Of a stretch of DNA of 64,000 nt, positions 11,136-24,000 are shown one piece after another. Made by a program: the position numbers and the translations under genes. A model generated the notes under the pieces. That model was given only the letters and a program-made list of their open reading frames with translations. It did no database searches and was not told where the DNA came from. The DNA lies in contig JALMQS010000055.1 of the NCBI GenBank assembly GCA_024734495.1, positions 8,241,386-8,305,385 of the forward strand, read 5' to 3'. The first letter of the stretch is position 1. Every line of letters starts with the position of its first letter. The stretch comes from Forficula auricularia. Its lineage: Eukaryota > Arthropoda > Insecta > Dermaptera > Forficulidae.

Positions 11136-12410
11136 ACATATTTCCAATCTGTATCTCATATATCGATATTTATTTTTTGTGTAATTGTTATTTTTTGATC
11201 AGAGGAAATAAATAAATTAGAAATATTTGAAAAAACATTTTTTTTGTCATCTAATCCGCCAACACGCCGCAACTGGTCCATTCGTGTCTCAACTCGTTTG
11301 AAATGGCCTTGAATTTTCATTATTAAAAAAATCTATTAAATTTTGTAAAGTAAATTTTTTTTTTTTTTTTTTTGGCTTTTCGGCCTTTCTAGCCATAAGC
11401 CCAATTACGATACTAGCTATATTTTTAAAATTTGTCTCTACCCCCGGGGGTCAGATTTTGGCTGGCTGCCTCGAGTCGGATTCGAACCCGGGTCCCCTGG
11501 TTAGCTCGCTGTCACGCTACCGCCTAGCCTACCGACCCCCCTTGTAAAGTAAATTACCATAACGGGCAATTCTAGAGCGATCTAATAAAGTTAGAAAGAG
11601 AAAGCGTATATAGCCCTCTCTTTCCCTCTATAATTGGGATTTTATATGAATATAAAATCCTTAAGCGGTGAGGTCTCAAATATCCGAGCTCTCATTTCTT
11701 ATCCTTTTCATTTCTCGAGGATAATCGAAACTCGAATGTCCATTTGAGACAAGCAAAAAATTGGACCGTCCCGAAGGAACGGTCGCGGAGCAGTGCTAAA
11801 CTGCTAAATAACTCATTAAAAACACCATCTATTTATATTATTTAACAAAAAAAAAAAAGTCACTACACAGATCATCCCTCGCTTTTCCCATTTGAATCTG
11901 TAGTAATTAAGGGTGTTAATATTTACTAGTGTCATCTCTTGATGTTTATATGAACTAATTATTCCAATTATAATAATACACAATATAAACAAATAATTAA
12001 TATTAAAATAATTTTTTCTTTAAAAATTCATTCAAATGAAATTTTTGAAATACTCATTTATTTCTAGACCTAATAAATAATTATGTTTTTAATTTTATTT
12101 CTAAATAGATCATTTAATAAATTTATTATTATCTCATATGTAACTATTTTTCCTACCCGGGCACGGACCCAGAAAATTTTAGAGCGAGCCTCAAATTAAA
12201 AAAATAATAATTTTTTTTTTAAATATTGTAGGAATATAATAAATATTGGTGAATTAACATTTATATAATATATTTTGGTAAAATAATCAATAAATCTAAA
12301 AATTTCATTTTCTTATTGTTCACTAATTTACAATAATAAATATAAATATCGATGTAAGCCTTTTTGTAAGTTTTCACGTTGTGATTGATATTTGCTTAAT
12401 TTTTGAATTT
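11136..12410. repeat. Long duplicated segment, copy A
   Basis: Matches 12840-13880 over most of its length, for example atccgccaacacg, aatccttaagcggtgaggtc and cattaaaaacaccatctatt. This copy differs by a SINE insertion at 11357-11541. No ORF is conserved between copies. Confidence 0.85.
11357..11541 (-). mobile_element. tRNA-derived SINE with 14-bp target duplication
   Basis: On the - strand it starts with a tRNA-like head: a box A-like TAGGCTAGGCGG and a perfect box B, GGTTCGAATCC. It ends in a poly(A) tail, the T-run at 11357-11373. It is bracketed by the direct repeat ttgtaaagtaaatt at 11343-11356 and 11542-11555. The related copy at about 13065 lacks the insertion. Confidence 0.9.
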
Positions 12411-12419
12411 TATTACAAT

Positions 12420-12500
12420 AGTCAGGGACGCGCGCGTCCATATGTGGAGAGTCGTGCGGCGCACGGCGGCGCCAATCCCTTAAAGGCGCCGTCAGATGCC
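12420..12500. other. Short GC-rich island
   Basis: Contains gggacgcgcgcgtcc and two ggcgcc words in AT-rich surroundings. It sits between the two long duplicates and resembles the GC island near 15880. I see no ORF or tRNA fold. Confidence 0.4.
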
Positions 12501-12839
12501 TGGTAACTTAAATTTTAAAAAACATTTTTTGAAAATTTACAACACACAAATCAACATATTTACATAAAAACACAAAATTATCTACCAATACCAATAGTGA
12601 AATTTTACCGGGGACTTAATAATAATAATGATAATAATAAAAAGGGCTTCGAAAAATAAAATAATATTATAATAGTAAATTTTGAAAACGAAACGTAGTT
12701 AAATTAACGAATTATTAAATAATATATTTTTCATTTTTACCCGACTACGGTGAAGCCAAAAGGAGGGTTATTAAATTTCTTATTAAAACACTTTAATTTA
12801 TAAATTACAATTTTATCTTGTATTTTTATTATAGCAAAT

Positions 12840-13880
12840 GAAAATAATCTGTATCTTATATACCTATCGATAATTATTTTTTACGTAATTGATACAATAC
12901 GATATTTTTTTATCAAAGAAAATATATAAATTCAAAATATTCCAAAAAACATTTTTTTGTCAACTAATCCGCCAACACGTCTTAACTTGTCTCATGCGTG
13001 TCTCAACTCGTTTGAAATAGTCTCAAATTTTCATTATTAAATTTTTTTTTAAATATTTGTAATGGAATTAATCAAAACGGGCAATTCTAGCTAAAGGAAT
13101 CGATTGAGAAAGAGAAAGCGTATATCATCGCCCTCTCTTTCCCTCCCTCTAAGATTGGGATTTATACGTATATAAAACCCTTAGAGGTGAGGTCTCAAAT
13201 ATCCGAGTTCTCATTTCTTATCCTTTTCATTTCTCGAGGATAATCGAAACTCGAATGTCCATTTGAGACAAGCAAAAATTGGACCGTCCCGAAGAAACGG
13301 TCGCCGAGCAGTGCTAAAACTGCTAAATAACTCATTAAAAACACCATCTATTTATATTATTTAACAAAAAAGTCACTACACAGATTATCCCCTTTTTCCC
13401 ATTTGAACCTATAGTAATTAAGGGTGTTAAAATTTACTAGTGTCATCTCTTGATGTTTATATGAACTAATTATTCCAATTATAATAATACATAATAATGT
13501 ATAAACAAATAAACAATCAATATTAAAATAATTTTTTCTTAAAAATTCATTCAAATGAGAAATTTTTTGAAATACTCATTTATTTCCCGAGACCTAATAA
13601 ATAATTATTTTTTAAATTTTATTTCTAAATAGATCAGTATAATAAATTTATTATTATCTAATATGTAACTATTTTTCCTACCCCGTCACGGACCCAGAAA
13701 TTTTAGAGCCAGCCTCAAATTAAAAAAAAATTTTTAAAATATTCTAGGAATATAATAAATATTGCTGAATTAAAATTTATATAATATATTTTGATAAAAT
13801 AATTAATAAATCTAAAAATTTAATTTTTTATTATTCACTAATAAATATAAGGATTTTTATAAGTATTCACGTTGTCATAT
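12840..13880. repeat. Long duplicated segment, copy B
   Basis: Second copy of 11136-12410 without the SINE. The start of a third copy is seen in two pieces, at about 14550-14576 and 15538-15660, split by a MITE, the assembly gap and a foldback. Confidence 0.85.
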
Positions 13881-14090
13881 TCTCTTAGTGTTTTATTTTT
13901 TTTTATTAAAATAGTTTTACATCTATTGACAAATTTTAGTCAAAAATTGGCCATCCACATGAGTTTACCAAACTCCTGGCCCTGGGATTTAATTACATAT
14001 TAGAATTTTCGGATTTTTTCTAAAGAGTAAATTAGAATTTTCGGTTGTAGCCTGTAATATAATTTTAAATAATAATTAAAAAACTTTAAC

Positions 14091-14505
14091 AAAGAGAAAC
14101 AAAGAGGTTGTCCTCTGCTTGATGCAAATAAACATACACACATATATATCGAGATGATATATCTGTATATATATATATTATTTATTTGTTTGAGACTATA
14201 GTTTCGAAGACTTGGTCTTCATCATCAGTCTTTCTTCAATTATAAATGTTTTTCATGGAGTCAATATGGATATCATATGGATATTAAAAACTTGGTGTTC
14301 CTTCGTCACTGGTGGCCGGCTAGGAACTCATGATATTGACTCCATGAAAAACATTTATAATTGAAGAAAGACTGATGATGAAGACCAAGTCTTAGAAACT
14401 ATAGTCTCAAACAAATAAATAATATATATACAGATATATCATCTCGATATATATGTGTGTATCTTTATTTGCATCAAGCAGAGGACAACCTCTGTGTTTC
14501 TCTTT
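14091..14505. repeat. Foldback element carrying two CTGATGA..GAAAC hairpin motifs
   Basis: Arms of about 190 bp are centred near 14300. The outer ends read aaagagaaacaaagaggttg and its inverse. The hairpin motif lies at 14201-14228 (- strand) and 14372-14399 (+ strand), pointing outward. A related single arm occurs at 38028-38085, and a degenerate relative at 54190-54360. Confidence 0.9.
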
Positions 14506-14576
14506 GTGAATCAACAACTCTGCTACTCTCGGAAAAACAAAAACTTTTCAATTAAAAAACTTTAATTTATAAATTA

Positions 14577-14835
14577 CAATTGTGCCCATAATTATGAAAG
14601 TGGACTAAGTCAAAAAATTAAAAAAAATTGTTTTTTCATATTTCATTTTCCATCTATTTAAAAAGTACAGTAATAAGATGTCGGTTTTGAAAAATCGCAT
14701 AAAATTGAACCGTTAAGTGGATTTCTAGTTGTCTTATTATACAGAATTAGAATCTTGTTTATTTGATAAAACTTTAAATATGTCGAAACTAACAATCAAT
14801 GACTTAGACCACTTTCATAATTATGGGCACAATTG
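14577..14835. mobile_element. MITE with 35-bp terminal inverted repeats and TA target duplication
   Basis: The left end CAATTGTGCCCATAATTATG is the inverse of the right end, with TA on both outer sides. It is about 259 bp. It inserted into the third copy of the long repeat and directly abuts the assembly gap. TA duplication fits the Tc1/mariner superfamily. Confidence 0.85.
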
Positions 14836-14837
14836 TA

Positions 14838-14937
14838 NNNNNNNNNNNNNNNNNNNNNNNNNNNNNNNNNNNNNNNNNNNNNNNNNNNNNNNNNNNNNNN
14901 NNNNNNNNNNNNNNNNNNNNNNNNNNNNNNNNNNNNN
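14838..14937. other. Assembly gap (100 N)
   Basis: Exactly 100 N, the usual placeholder for a gap of unknown size. It lies between a MITE and a foldback, which explains the failed assembly. Confidence 0.98.
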
Positions 14938-15136
14938 TTTTTTTTTCGATTTTTTTTCATAGGTATTAGACCTTTTTTATTAGGTTTGTTTAGGTTTGTT
15001 TAGACCTAACCTCTTTGTTTATGAACCGATTTCGATGGTTCTTTTTTTATCCGAAAGGGGGTGTCTTGGGGATGGTGTCATATTAATTTGGTCAAGTTCT
15101 GATGATATAATCACTATTAATAACATCACTAAAAAG

Positions 15137-15535
15137 AGAAAAATAAAAATTTTTAAGAAAAAAATAAAAACCGACTTCAAAAAATTAAGTGCAACAAATA
15201 TAAAAATACACTAAAAGGTATAAAATAATTATTATCTTATTTAGTTACAACTAAACGACGAAATATTAACACGAAATTACTTTTTAAAGTCGGTGCCAAA
15301 CAAACTATACCTATAAGCGAGCGTACCCGCCAAACGTACTAAGTAAGATCCGTCGAGTGCGATTCATAAAAGGTATATGTTTGGCACCAACTTCAAAAAG
15401 TAATTTCGTGTTAATATTTCGTCGTTTAGTTGTAACTAAATAAGATAATAATTATTTTATACCTTTTAGTGTATTTTTATATTTGTTGCACTTAATTTTT
15501 TGAAGTCGGTTTTTATTTTTTTCTTAAAAATTTTT
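15137..15535. repeat. Nearly perfect foldback, arms ~165-190 bp
   Basis: Left and right arms around a centre near 15335 are almost identical inverses, for example aaaaaccgacttcaaaaaat against attttttgaagtcggttttt. The low divergence suggests recent formation. The unpaired centre is relatively GC-rich (15300-15370). Confidence 0.9.
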
Positions 15536-15849
15536 ATGATTATAGCAAATGAAAACAATTTGTATCTTATATTCTTCGATAATTATTTTTTAGGTAATTG
15601 ATATTTTTTCATTAGAGAAAATAAATAAATTCAAAATATTTGAAAAAATTCGACCTATTTATCTGAATTCAAGGTAATTAATATATTGCTTTTAACGAAA
15701 CTACTAAATAAAGAATAGTCTAGGAAAGTTGTCCGCCTGTATCTATGCAACTAATTTGACGCCTCTGGGTCGTAGTAGCCTATCCTATAGGCGTCCTTGT
15801 TAAATGAATATTTTTCAAAATGTTTAAAATTTCACTAGCATTTGATGAG

Positions 15850-16440
15850 TTCATTTCCTATTTTTCTAATTAACGATGGCGCCGCTAGGGGTGGACGCGG
15901 TTGGGCGAGCGCCAAACCTGCTAAATTGAGCATTTAAGCAAAAAATATTGAAAACCTGAGTTGAAAAAATGAAAAAAAAGGTAAACCATCGCTTTCACTA
16001 TTATAGATTTTATATAATAAAAATATAATAATTATACATTATACCTAAACTATTAAAAAATCTGAATTACCAGAAATAATGCACAAGATTGACATTTTAT
16101 ACATTCAGAAAACGTTTTCAGGTAAAAAGCAAAAATTTGGTACATTGTAAGATATTTGCTTACCAATTTTCAGTCATTAGCTAAAATTATTCTAAACTGA
16201 CAATTTATATTCTCGGGAAAGGTTTTTAGGTAAAAATCTAAAATTTGGTGCATTCTAAGATATTTGCCTACAAGTTTTCTTCTCATTAACTAAAAACTTT
16301 CAAGCTTAGCTTTTTGTTCTCTCAGGAAACGTTTTCACTTAAAAAGCTAAAATTTGGTTCCTTCTAAAATATTTCTATACCAATTTTCAGCTCATTAACC
16401 AAAACCTTTCAAGATTAGCATTTTGTACTCCATTTCCGAA
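15850..16440. repeat. Composite repeat with 108-bp units, copy of the 10-kb array family
   Basis: 15880-16080 (gcaaaaaatattgaaaacct, then taccagaaataatgcac) matches 50640-51200. 16078-16435 holds three or four units of the 108-bp repeat seen at 10130-11135. This links three loci into one repeat family. Confidence 0.8.
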
Positions 16441-17560
16441 ACTCGTTTTTCCCTTGTGGGCTTTAACAATGAAGAAATCGATGATTGAGGAGGAAAGGAC
16501 TGATTATGGACCAGTTCTACAGGGGAAGCATCTACATTCTACAGGGTCAGAATAAAACAAGGACAATTCTGGCATATTGAATATAAGTATAACAAAATTC
16601 AATTCATTTAAAAGATTTATTATATAGATATATAGATATATATATTCAACAACAAACATTTATTTAACATTTTTTTGACTTATCATTATTTATTTTTTAT
16701 TTTTTTTATAATCTTTTACAAAACATTGAGACACCTGTGTTTTAGGCCTTATAATCTTTATATATATTTATATGTATATATATTATATTATTCCCCCTAC
16801 ATTATAATTAATATATTTCGTTTATATGTCGGAATATTCTGGTAAAAAAAACGAGTGTAGGCTTTTTGATTATTATAATTAACATTTTTGTGGAAAAAAT
16901 ATCATCCCTCCCCCACCAAAAAACAACAACAACAACAACAGTATAGGTATATAATATGTATTTTTATATAAAATAAAATATGAAAATAATTGATTTACTT
17001 AAATAAATTTGTTTATTTAATTTTTTTTTAAATTTAAATACCTATGAAACATATACAAATCTTTTACATAAATATATATGTTACGCCTAATCTGGGAAAT
17101 TTCAAAATAAACGGTCCATTTAATATTTTAATTATTTAAACTGAACAAAAATGAATATCTAAATTATATAAATATGCTTTTTATCTATAAAATAAAACTT
17201 TTGTTTAAAAATTATCGAGAGTAGGTATAATATATTTACTAAAAATTAATTTTTTTTTTTTTTTTAAATCGTCAATATTATTTCTTAATTCCGGAAATCG
17301 GAAATCGATTTGCTTAATTCATGAATTGTGCAAAATATTGCATATTTTCAAAAATAAGCAATTTCAAAAATTTGGCGTAACATATATGAGTATAGATATA
17401 AAAAATAGATTTGTGTGTAATTTAAGGTTTTGGCCAGGTTTCCTTAACAACTTATGCCAAATTTCGGGATGGCTAATGCGCCACTTGCTCCGGGAATCGA
17501 GTTTTTGCTCGGAATTTTTAAATTACTTTTTTTCTTTTGATGGAAATCTATAGTCATGTT
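16440..17560. other. AT-rich DNA, no gene seen
   Basis: Includes a (CAA)n microsatellite near 16923-16940 and many A/T runs. The short open frame at 17326-17553 lacks splice or domain support. Confidence 0.5.
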
Positions 17561-17750
17561 ATTTGTTAATTAGCATACATTTCTATTTTTTTTTTCTTTT
17601 TTTTGTACTTGTTTATTATTTGTTAAATTGTTATAGTTAATTTGTATTAATGCTTGTTAATGAATTGATGTTTGGAGGACCTAGCCGCCGAGGACTTGTG
17701 TCTTTAAGCAGGTCGAGGAATAAAGATTTATTTATTTATTTATTTAAACG
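17560..17750 (+). mobile_element. Probable LINE 3' end
   Basis: A moderately GC-rich segment (ggaggacctagccgccgagg) ends in AATAAAG and a TTTATTTATTTATTTATT microsatellite tail. This is the layout of many insect non-LTR retrotransposon 3' ends. No ORF remains. Confidence 0.45.
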
Positions 17751-18239
17751 GAAATTAAGCAGTCTTTGTCAATGAAGCTTAAAGACCATTACACACAAAT
17801 CCATTTTTTTTATCTCTATAAAAGAATTGTATTTATTTCATGAAATAATACAATCAAGAATATTATATTATAGTTTTTAAGTAAGTATTTATTTATTGCA
17901 TGCTGTTTTTATAGACGTTTCTGTGCGCTCATAAATTCATTCATGATTTAAAGAAATAGAGAGTCTGTGAAATTATGTAATGATAATAGAATCTATTTTT
18001 TTATTAATAATATAGTCGTTATCAATTAAGAGCGTTCATAAAATGACCACCACTTTACTTCTCTTGAGAATCTATCGAATGTAACGATACAAACTTTATT
18101 ATAATATATAATTGACATATTGCGAACATTTCGTAAAATCTTCTCGTTATTTCTTTTCTGTTATATTTTTATATTTTCAAGTCATTCCCTGAGCAAGGAT
18201 TTTAAATTTACAAAGTCATGGTAGTAAATAAACTTATAA

Positions 18240-18885
18240 ATAATTTAAAATTTGAATTTATATTTAAATCACACATAAATAATTATAATTATTTATTGAA
18301 CACGAACAAATAATACAACACAACTACGACGCTTCGATCGACCCATTCTGCGATCGCTCTCAAGTATGAGCACCCACTCCGATTATAGGCCAACCGAGCC
18401 AATCACGTGTCGGTCAGGCTTATATAGACTCCATGTACAGTCCAGTCAAAAAACCAACACACCGACGACCTCAGCGCCCCCTGTTAGACTGAGCATTACA
18501 TGTTTTTAAAACCATAAAGCGAAAAATATTGACAAATCAAATGATAATAATAATAACAATAATAAATAACAATTAATCCACATATCATTTGATTTGTCAA
18601 TGTTTTCCGCTTTATGGTTTTTAAAAACATGTAATGCTCAGTCCGACAGGGGGCGCTGAGGTCCCCACTGTGTTGGCCCCTTGACCGGACTGTCCAAGGA
18701 GTATATAGTATATAAGCCTGACCGACACGTGATTGGCTCAGTCAACCTATAATCGGAGTGGATGCTCATACCTGAGAACGATCGCAGAATAAGTCGATCG
18801 AAACGTCGTAGTTCTATTATATTATTTGTTCCTGTTCAATTAATTATGTGTGAATTAAATAAAAATTCAAATTTTAATCAAATTA
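18240..18885. repeat. Foldback element, arms ~300 bp
   Basis: The two arms are centred near 18560; catgtttttaaaaccataaa on the left matches tttatggtttttaaaaacat on the right. Outer ends share aatttgaattt and its inverse. The right arm has an outward hairpin motif (18772-18804) with a GATCG/CGATC stem, and the left arm has a degenerate partner near 18330. Confidence 0.88.
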
Positions 18886-18889
18886 ATCA

Positions 18890-21010
18890 CAAAAATAAAA
18901 GCTTCAACAGCTTCATTACTTATAAATAATTTCACCAGCTTTTAATTAATTCTCATTCATTCCCACTTGATGGAGCCGTAAATGGTGTTTGTGGGATTCC
19001 CAATTAATCGAACGCACTCTAACGTGATAACCACTATAATTTTACTTATTAATTAATTTTATTTTCAAATGGTTACATGAATATTCGAAATATTTATAAA
19101 TCATTTAATTGAATGGAATAATTATTTATTTGCGAGATATTAAATTAAATTTTTTAAATTTAATTAAAGATCTAAAATATTTCTTATTATATTAAATGAG
19201 AAATACTTGTATTTACATATTTATTTATATAGAATCGTTTTCTCGAAATCGCCTCGTGAAATTTCAATGAAAATCACGGATTTGTGGTTTTCTTTTGGTT
19301 GACAAATCGAATTTTCAGGATCTAATTTGTTGGTAACTTTAATTTGATTGTTTTTTTATTATTATTGAAATAATTACTCACAGGTTGGTGTGTCAATTAA
19401 AATTAATAATTTTTTTTTTATTTTCCTTTCAATAATTAATTGGATTTTTAATTTTACAACCCACTCATAATTCATTACATATATGTATTATTACATATTA
19501 AAATTAGGAAATTTAACTGGGATGATACGAATGGTGAGAGGAAAGGGTGGATAAACCAATCGACTTGATTGGGGAATAATGGAATTGAAATAATTATCGG
19601 AAAAGAGGTTTTTTTATCTAATTAATTAGATTTTTCCTCTTATTAAAAACAAGGACTAAAGATGAATAAGGACACTCGATGGTGGAGAAGTAATCTCCGG
19701 AATCGAAGCAAAAAATACAATGTATACATTAATTAATGTAAAATAATTGGTTTAATAAAATTTATAAAAAAAAAGAAATTTAACTAATTTGTGGTATTTT
19801 CTTTATGAATGAATAATAATAATATTATTATAATGAAATCCCTCAATTTCGAACAAAACAATTCTCAAGATATAGCTAAGGTCATTTTCATTCTTTTAAA
19901 AACCCCGACAAATCGGAGGATCGGGTTCTTTTTCAGGGCTAAAAATGTCATCAAAGGAACATCCATGTATATTAATATTATTTTTAATTGGAATTAAGTT
20001 CAAAACTCAAAAATATGGTAAATAATGTAACATGTATGCTGACTCTAAACAGCCGAAAGCCACAACTCATAAAATAAGTAAATAATACATACAAACTTTC
20101 CTTTTATATATACATACGATATACCACATTAGAGAAGATTATATCAATATACCTAATTGGATATTTTGGATCTTTAATTAATCTTATAAAAATTGTATGT
20201 AACATCTCGCTATTACTACACTCATTTAGTTGATATGCAAATATAATAATTTTATGGAAAAAAAAACTTATTTATTTATTTTTCTGAAATATTTCAATTC
20301 AATTTTTCATTTATCCATGGTTAAAATTGTTTATTATTTTTAATATAAGTCGCGCTTTTGAAATAATATTTTTTAGAATTTTTAAATATTTTTTTTCAAT
20401 TTTCATATATTAGGTATCTAGGATTTTTTAATCTCTTTGTAAAAAATTTAAATTAAAGGAAAATCACAAAAATTTTGACACCCTTGGAAATTGATCGATT
20501 TTGAGCGATAAATACAATTTTATTATTTTATTTAATTTTCAAATAAATATTCGGTTTATGAAAAATAATTTATTTATTTGTATCGGGTGATACAAACTAA
20601 ACCATTATTATAAATTAAAAAAAAAAATGACGATATTATAAATAGGGCCCTAATATATTATTCAAGCGCACAAAATATTTTTGATTAATTTTCTCTCTGT
20701 TTCTTTTTTCTTAATTTTTCTTTTTTACCAAATAGTCATAACAATAATTGTTTAATGTTTATGAAAAAATATAATTGAAATAAAATGATTTATGTGATAT
20801 ATATTATATATTGCTAATCATTTTTTATTTATTTTTTTTTGCGAAAAATAAGGATTCACAATGAAACGTTCTTTTCTTTTCTAGAATAAATATATTTATG
20901 TTCTTTATAAGAAAATAGGCTTAAATCTATTTCTACTATATTAATATATATAGACTCCAATATAAATTTTTCAATATACGATTTTTTTTTATTTAATTTT
21001 TAATTTTTTG
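18890..21010. other. AT-rich DNA, no gene seen
   Basis: Long AT-rich stretch with scattered homopolymers. I find no exon, TIR pair or tandem array that I can support. Confidence 0.5.
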
Positions 21011-21012
21011 CA

Positions 21013-24000
21013 GTGGCGGACTAAGAGTTCTGAAGCGGTCTTTCACCCTCCCACCCTCTAATTTTTTTAGATTAAAAAGTAAAAAAATATAAATTAACTC
21101 AATTTAAAACAATGTTTGCAAATAATAATAATACAACTTTATTTACAGATTTGAATTTCTCTCATTTTGAGGCCTCTAACCCATCTTTACATATAAAATT
21201 GGCTCATTTTTTGAAATGGAATGTGTCTTTGTTCGTAGCTAGTAGGTTAAGGGGGCATTCCGGAAAATCTAGTGTGACGAAATTAGGGGAGATTTAAATA
21301 GATGAAAATAATATTGAATAAATATTAAATAAAGGTACTACCTGTAATTTAACGTGACCTCAACATTGAGACAGTGGCGTACCTTGTACTTTTGACGCCC
21401 AGGGTGGTCCTTAAATTTGCCTCCCATCCCAGTTACAAAAATTCAGAGTCGCTGGTTTAAATAAAATAATTTAGCGAGTCTTAAAGTCTAGTTAGAGACA
21501 AAAAAATATCAATTAACTGCGTAATTAATCAGCTTTTCTCATCTGCTTAATAAAATAAGTAATCATAAAAAAGGGTAGTTCTTTATTCCTTTCAGCAATA
21601 CTGGAACTAGAGACTTTTGTAATTGTTAATTCTCAAAATGGTTGATGATTTAATTTTTTTACTTAAATAGTGTTTAAAGATTTTATTAATTTTTTTAAAA
21701 ACGTATAATCCGGGACGGACAGGCTTGCTTGCTCCACCACTGGAATTGAAACGTCCTAGAGTAGTGTTTTCTAACCTTTTCAGTTTTGTCACCCCTATAA
21801 CCAAACAAGAGTTCGGTTGCTAAAATCAATTCCAAAACTACAGGAGAGAAAAGAATTTTTACCACAAGGTGATACAGATAATAAATAATACTATTTAAAC
21901 TTGTTGATTCGGTTGCATGAAGCAATTCTATAGAATATGAATCGGATAAATATTTGGTTTACAACAACTTTTCCTAACCTTTTCAGTTCTGTCTTCCCTA
22001 TGACCAAGCAACCCATGTGTCTTTACCCCGTGTTAAAAAAATATTAGAAAATAAAACTATAGAGTTATTAGGATTTTAAAAATTGAAAATTCTCAATGTT
22101 CTATCAGTTTCAATTCGTAGAACTTTGATGGTTTAATAATTACCATTTGCCTAAATATAAAAATTAGTTAAACAAATGTCAATAAAAACAAATATATTTT
22201 GAGAACTATAAAATTTTTTTGCACTACTATATTAATTAGACTAATATTCCAAGAGCTGGTGACACATTCCGACCACGGATTCGACCCAACTAGAAATAAT
22301 CCGTAATAGTACCGTCTATGATAGTTGTACAGGGAATGGCCAGTCTGGCCGGCCGCAGCAGGCGGACCAGGCACTGCGCATGGTGGGAGTGCGGCAAAAA
22401 ATACATATGTGTTAAAAAATATTTCTGACCCACAATGAAATTATAAAAATTATAATTTATAGTCAATTATAAACATAATATATTCACCCCAGACCATTTG
22501 AGTGTTGGAACGTGGAACCAGACCACCCCAAAGTTAATTTTTACAACATGAAAAAAAATATTTCATGCTATTTTTTTCATGTTGTAAAAATACACTTTGG
22601 GTCCTCTGGTTCCACGTCCCACCACTCAAATGGTCTGGGGTGAATATATTATGTTTATCATTGACCATAAATTATAATTTTTATAATTTCCTTGTGGGTC
22701 AAAATTATTTTTTAACACATATGTATCCTCCACCGCACTCCCACCATGCGCAGCACCCGGTCCACCCGCTACAGCCAGCCAGACCGGCCATTCCCTGTAC
22801 AACCATCATAGACTGTACTACTACGCATTATTTCTAGTTGGGTCAAATCCGTAGTCAAAATGTGTCACCAGCTCTTGGACTATAAATACCCTCTTCAAAT
22901 AGCTATTATAAAAGCTATTATAATACCCCCTAGGTTACGAACATCCGATCCTAGAGAGTAAGACATAAATAATTACGGTATCTCACTTCATTTGGACAGT
23001 CATTGAGACTACCAGCCTGCTTTACAACTCAAAACGAGATTTTCAGAATCAAAGAGGGAAGTTATTATATGTAAACCATCACAGTAACACAGTGGGAAAG
23101 TGATTTAAGTAAGAAAACGGATTTTTAAATATCGAATTATTTAAAACAAAATAATATTCGGGAGTTAGTATAATATTAAGGACATTAAATTTTCAACCAA
23201 ATACCGGGCTATTGATTGGCCCCGATCGGACTTGGGGCTGGAGAGAGTATTTCTGATTTAGTCTACGTAAAGGATGGGTCCCTGATATTTCTGAATTTTT
23301 TACGTAGAAGTTCTTCTTCTGAACGTGAACATATTAAATCACCGTAAATTTAATTAATATAAAGATCTTCTCCTTTCTTCTAATCAAGGCCATAAGCAGT
23401 GGGGAGGGGGTATTAGAACCAAAAAAATTAAATTTTTATAGGATATAAATAAAAGCTGAATAAAAATTTAATAAAAAAAAGAAATCTTGTCATCTGGGAG
23501 GCATGTCTCCTACTCCTAGGAATTTACCCATATTCCCCTAATCCCTCGGTGGGAAATAAACCTATCCCAGAAGTTTTTTTATGACTACAATCTTGCTTCT
23601 AATCAAATATTTTCATTTTTTAAATAATCACACTTAAGATTTATTACCTTTTAATACTTTGAGATGGAAACTTTAATTATTTTGAACTCCCTATGGAAAT
23701 AGTCTGGAATATATTGGAACAATTTTAAGTCACCAAAATTCCGCCCACAGTTTTTTTAGATTAAATGTTTTTAAAATTAACATTTTTTCAAGATCCTCCG
23801 TTTTGAAGTCTACTTTGAAATGGAGATCATTCATAAAAATTCGTGCAATAATTTACAAGCCCAGTGACCCTGCAAAATTTAATCCTCTTGGGGCTTTTGT
23901 GTTTTGAGATTTGTGAGTTTAATTTTTTTTTAATCCATTTAAAACCCACTTCCTCCCCTATGTAAAACTTCTAGTATCTTAAACAATTTTAAATTATATA

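Noticed and set aside
11455..11541. Functional tRNA gene
   Set aside because: Box B is perfect, but the head does not close into a tRNA cloverleaf end, it is followed by unrelated sequence and poly(A), and it has a target duplication. It is a SINE.
14729..14962. Open frame running through the assembly gap
   Set aside because: It is open only because N bases hide stops, and it overlaps a MITE.
22565..22837. 90-codon + strand frame and its - strand partner at 22168-22374
   Set aside because: Mirror images within one palindrome, with no coding features.
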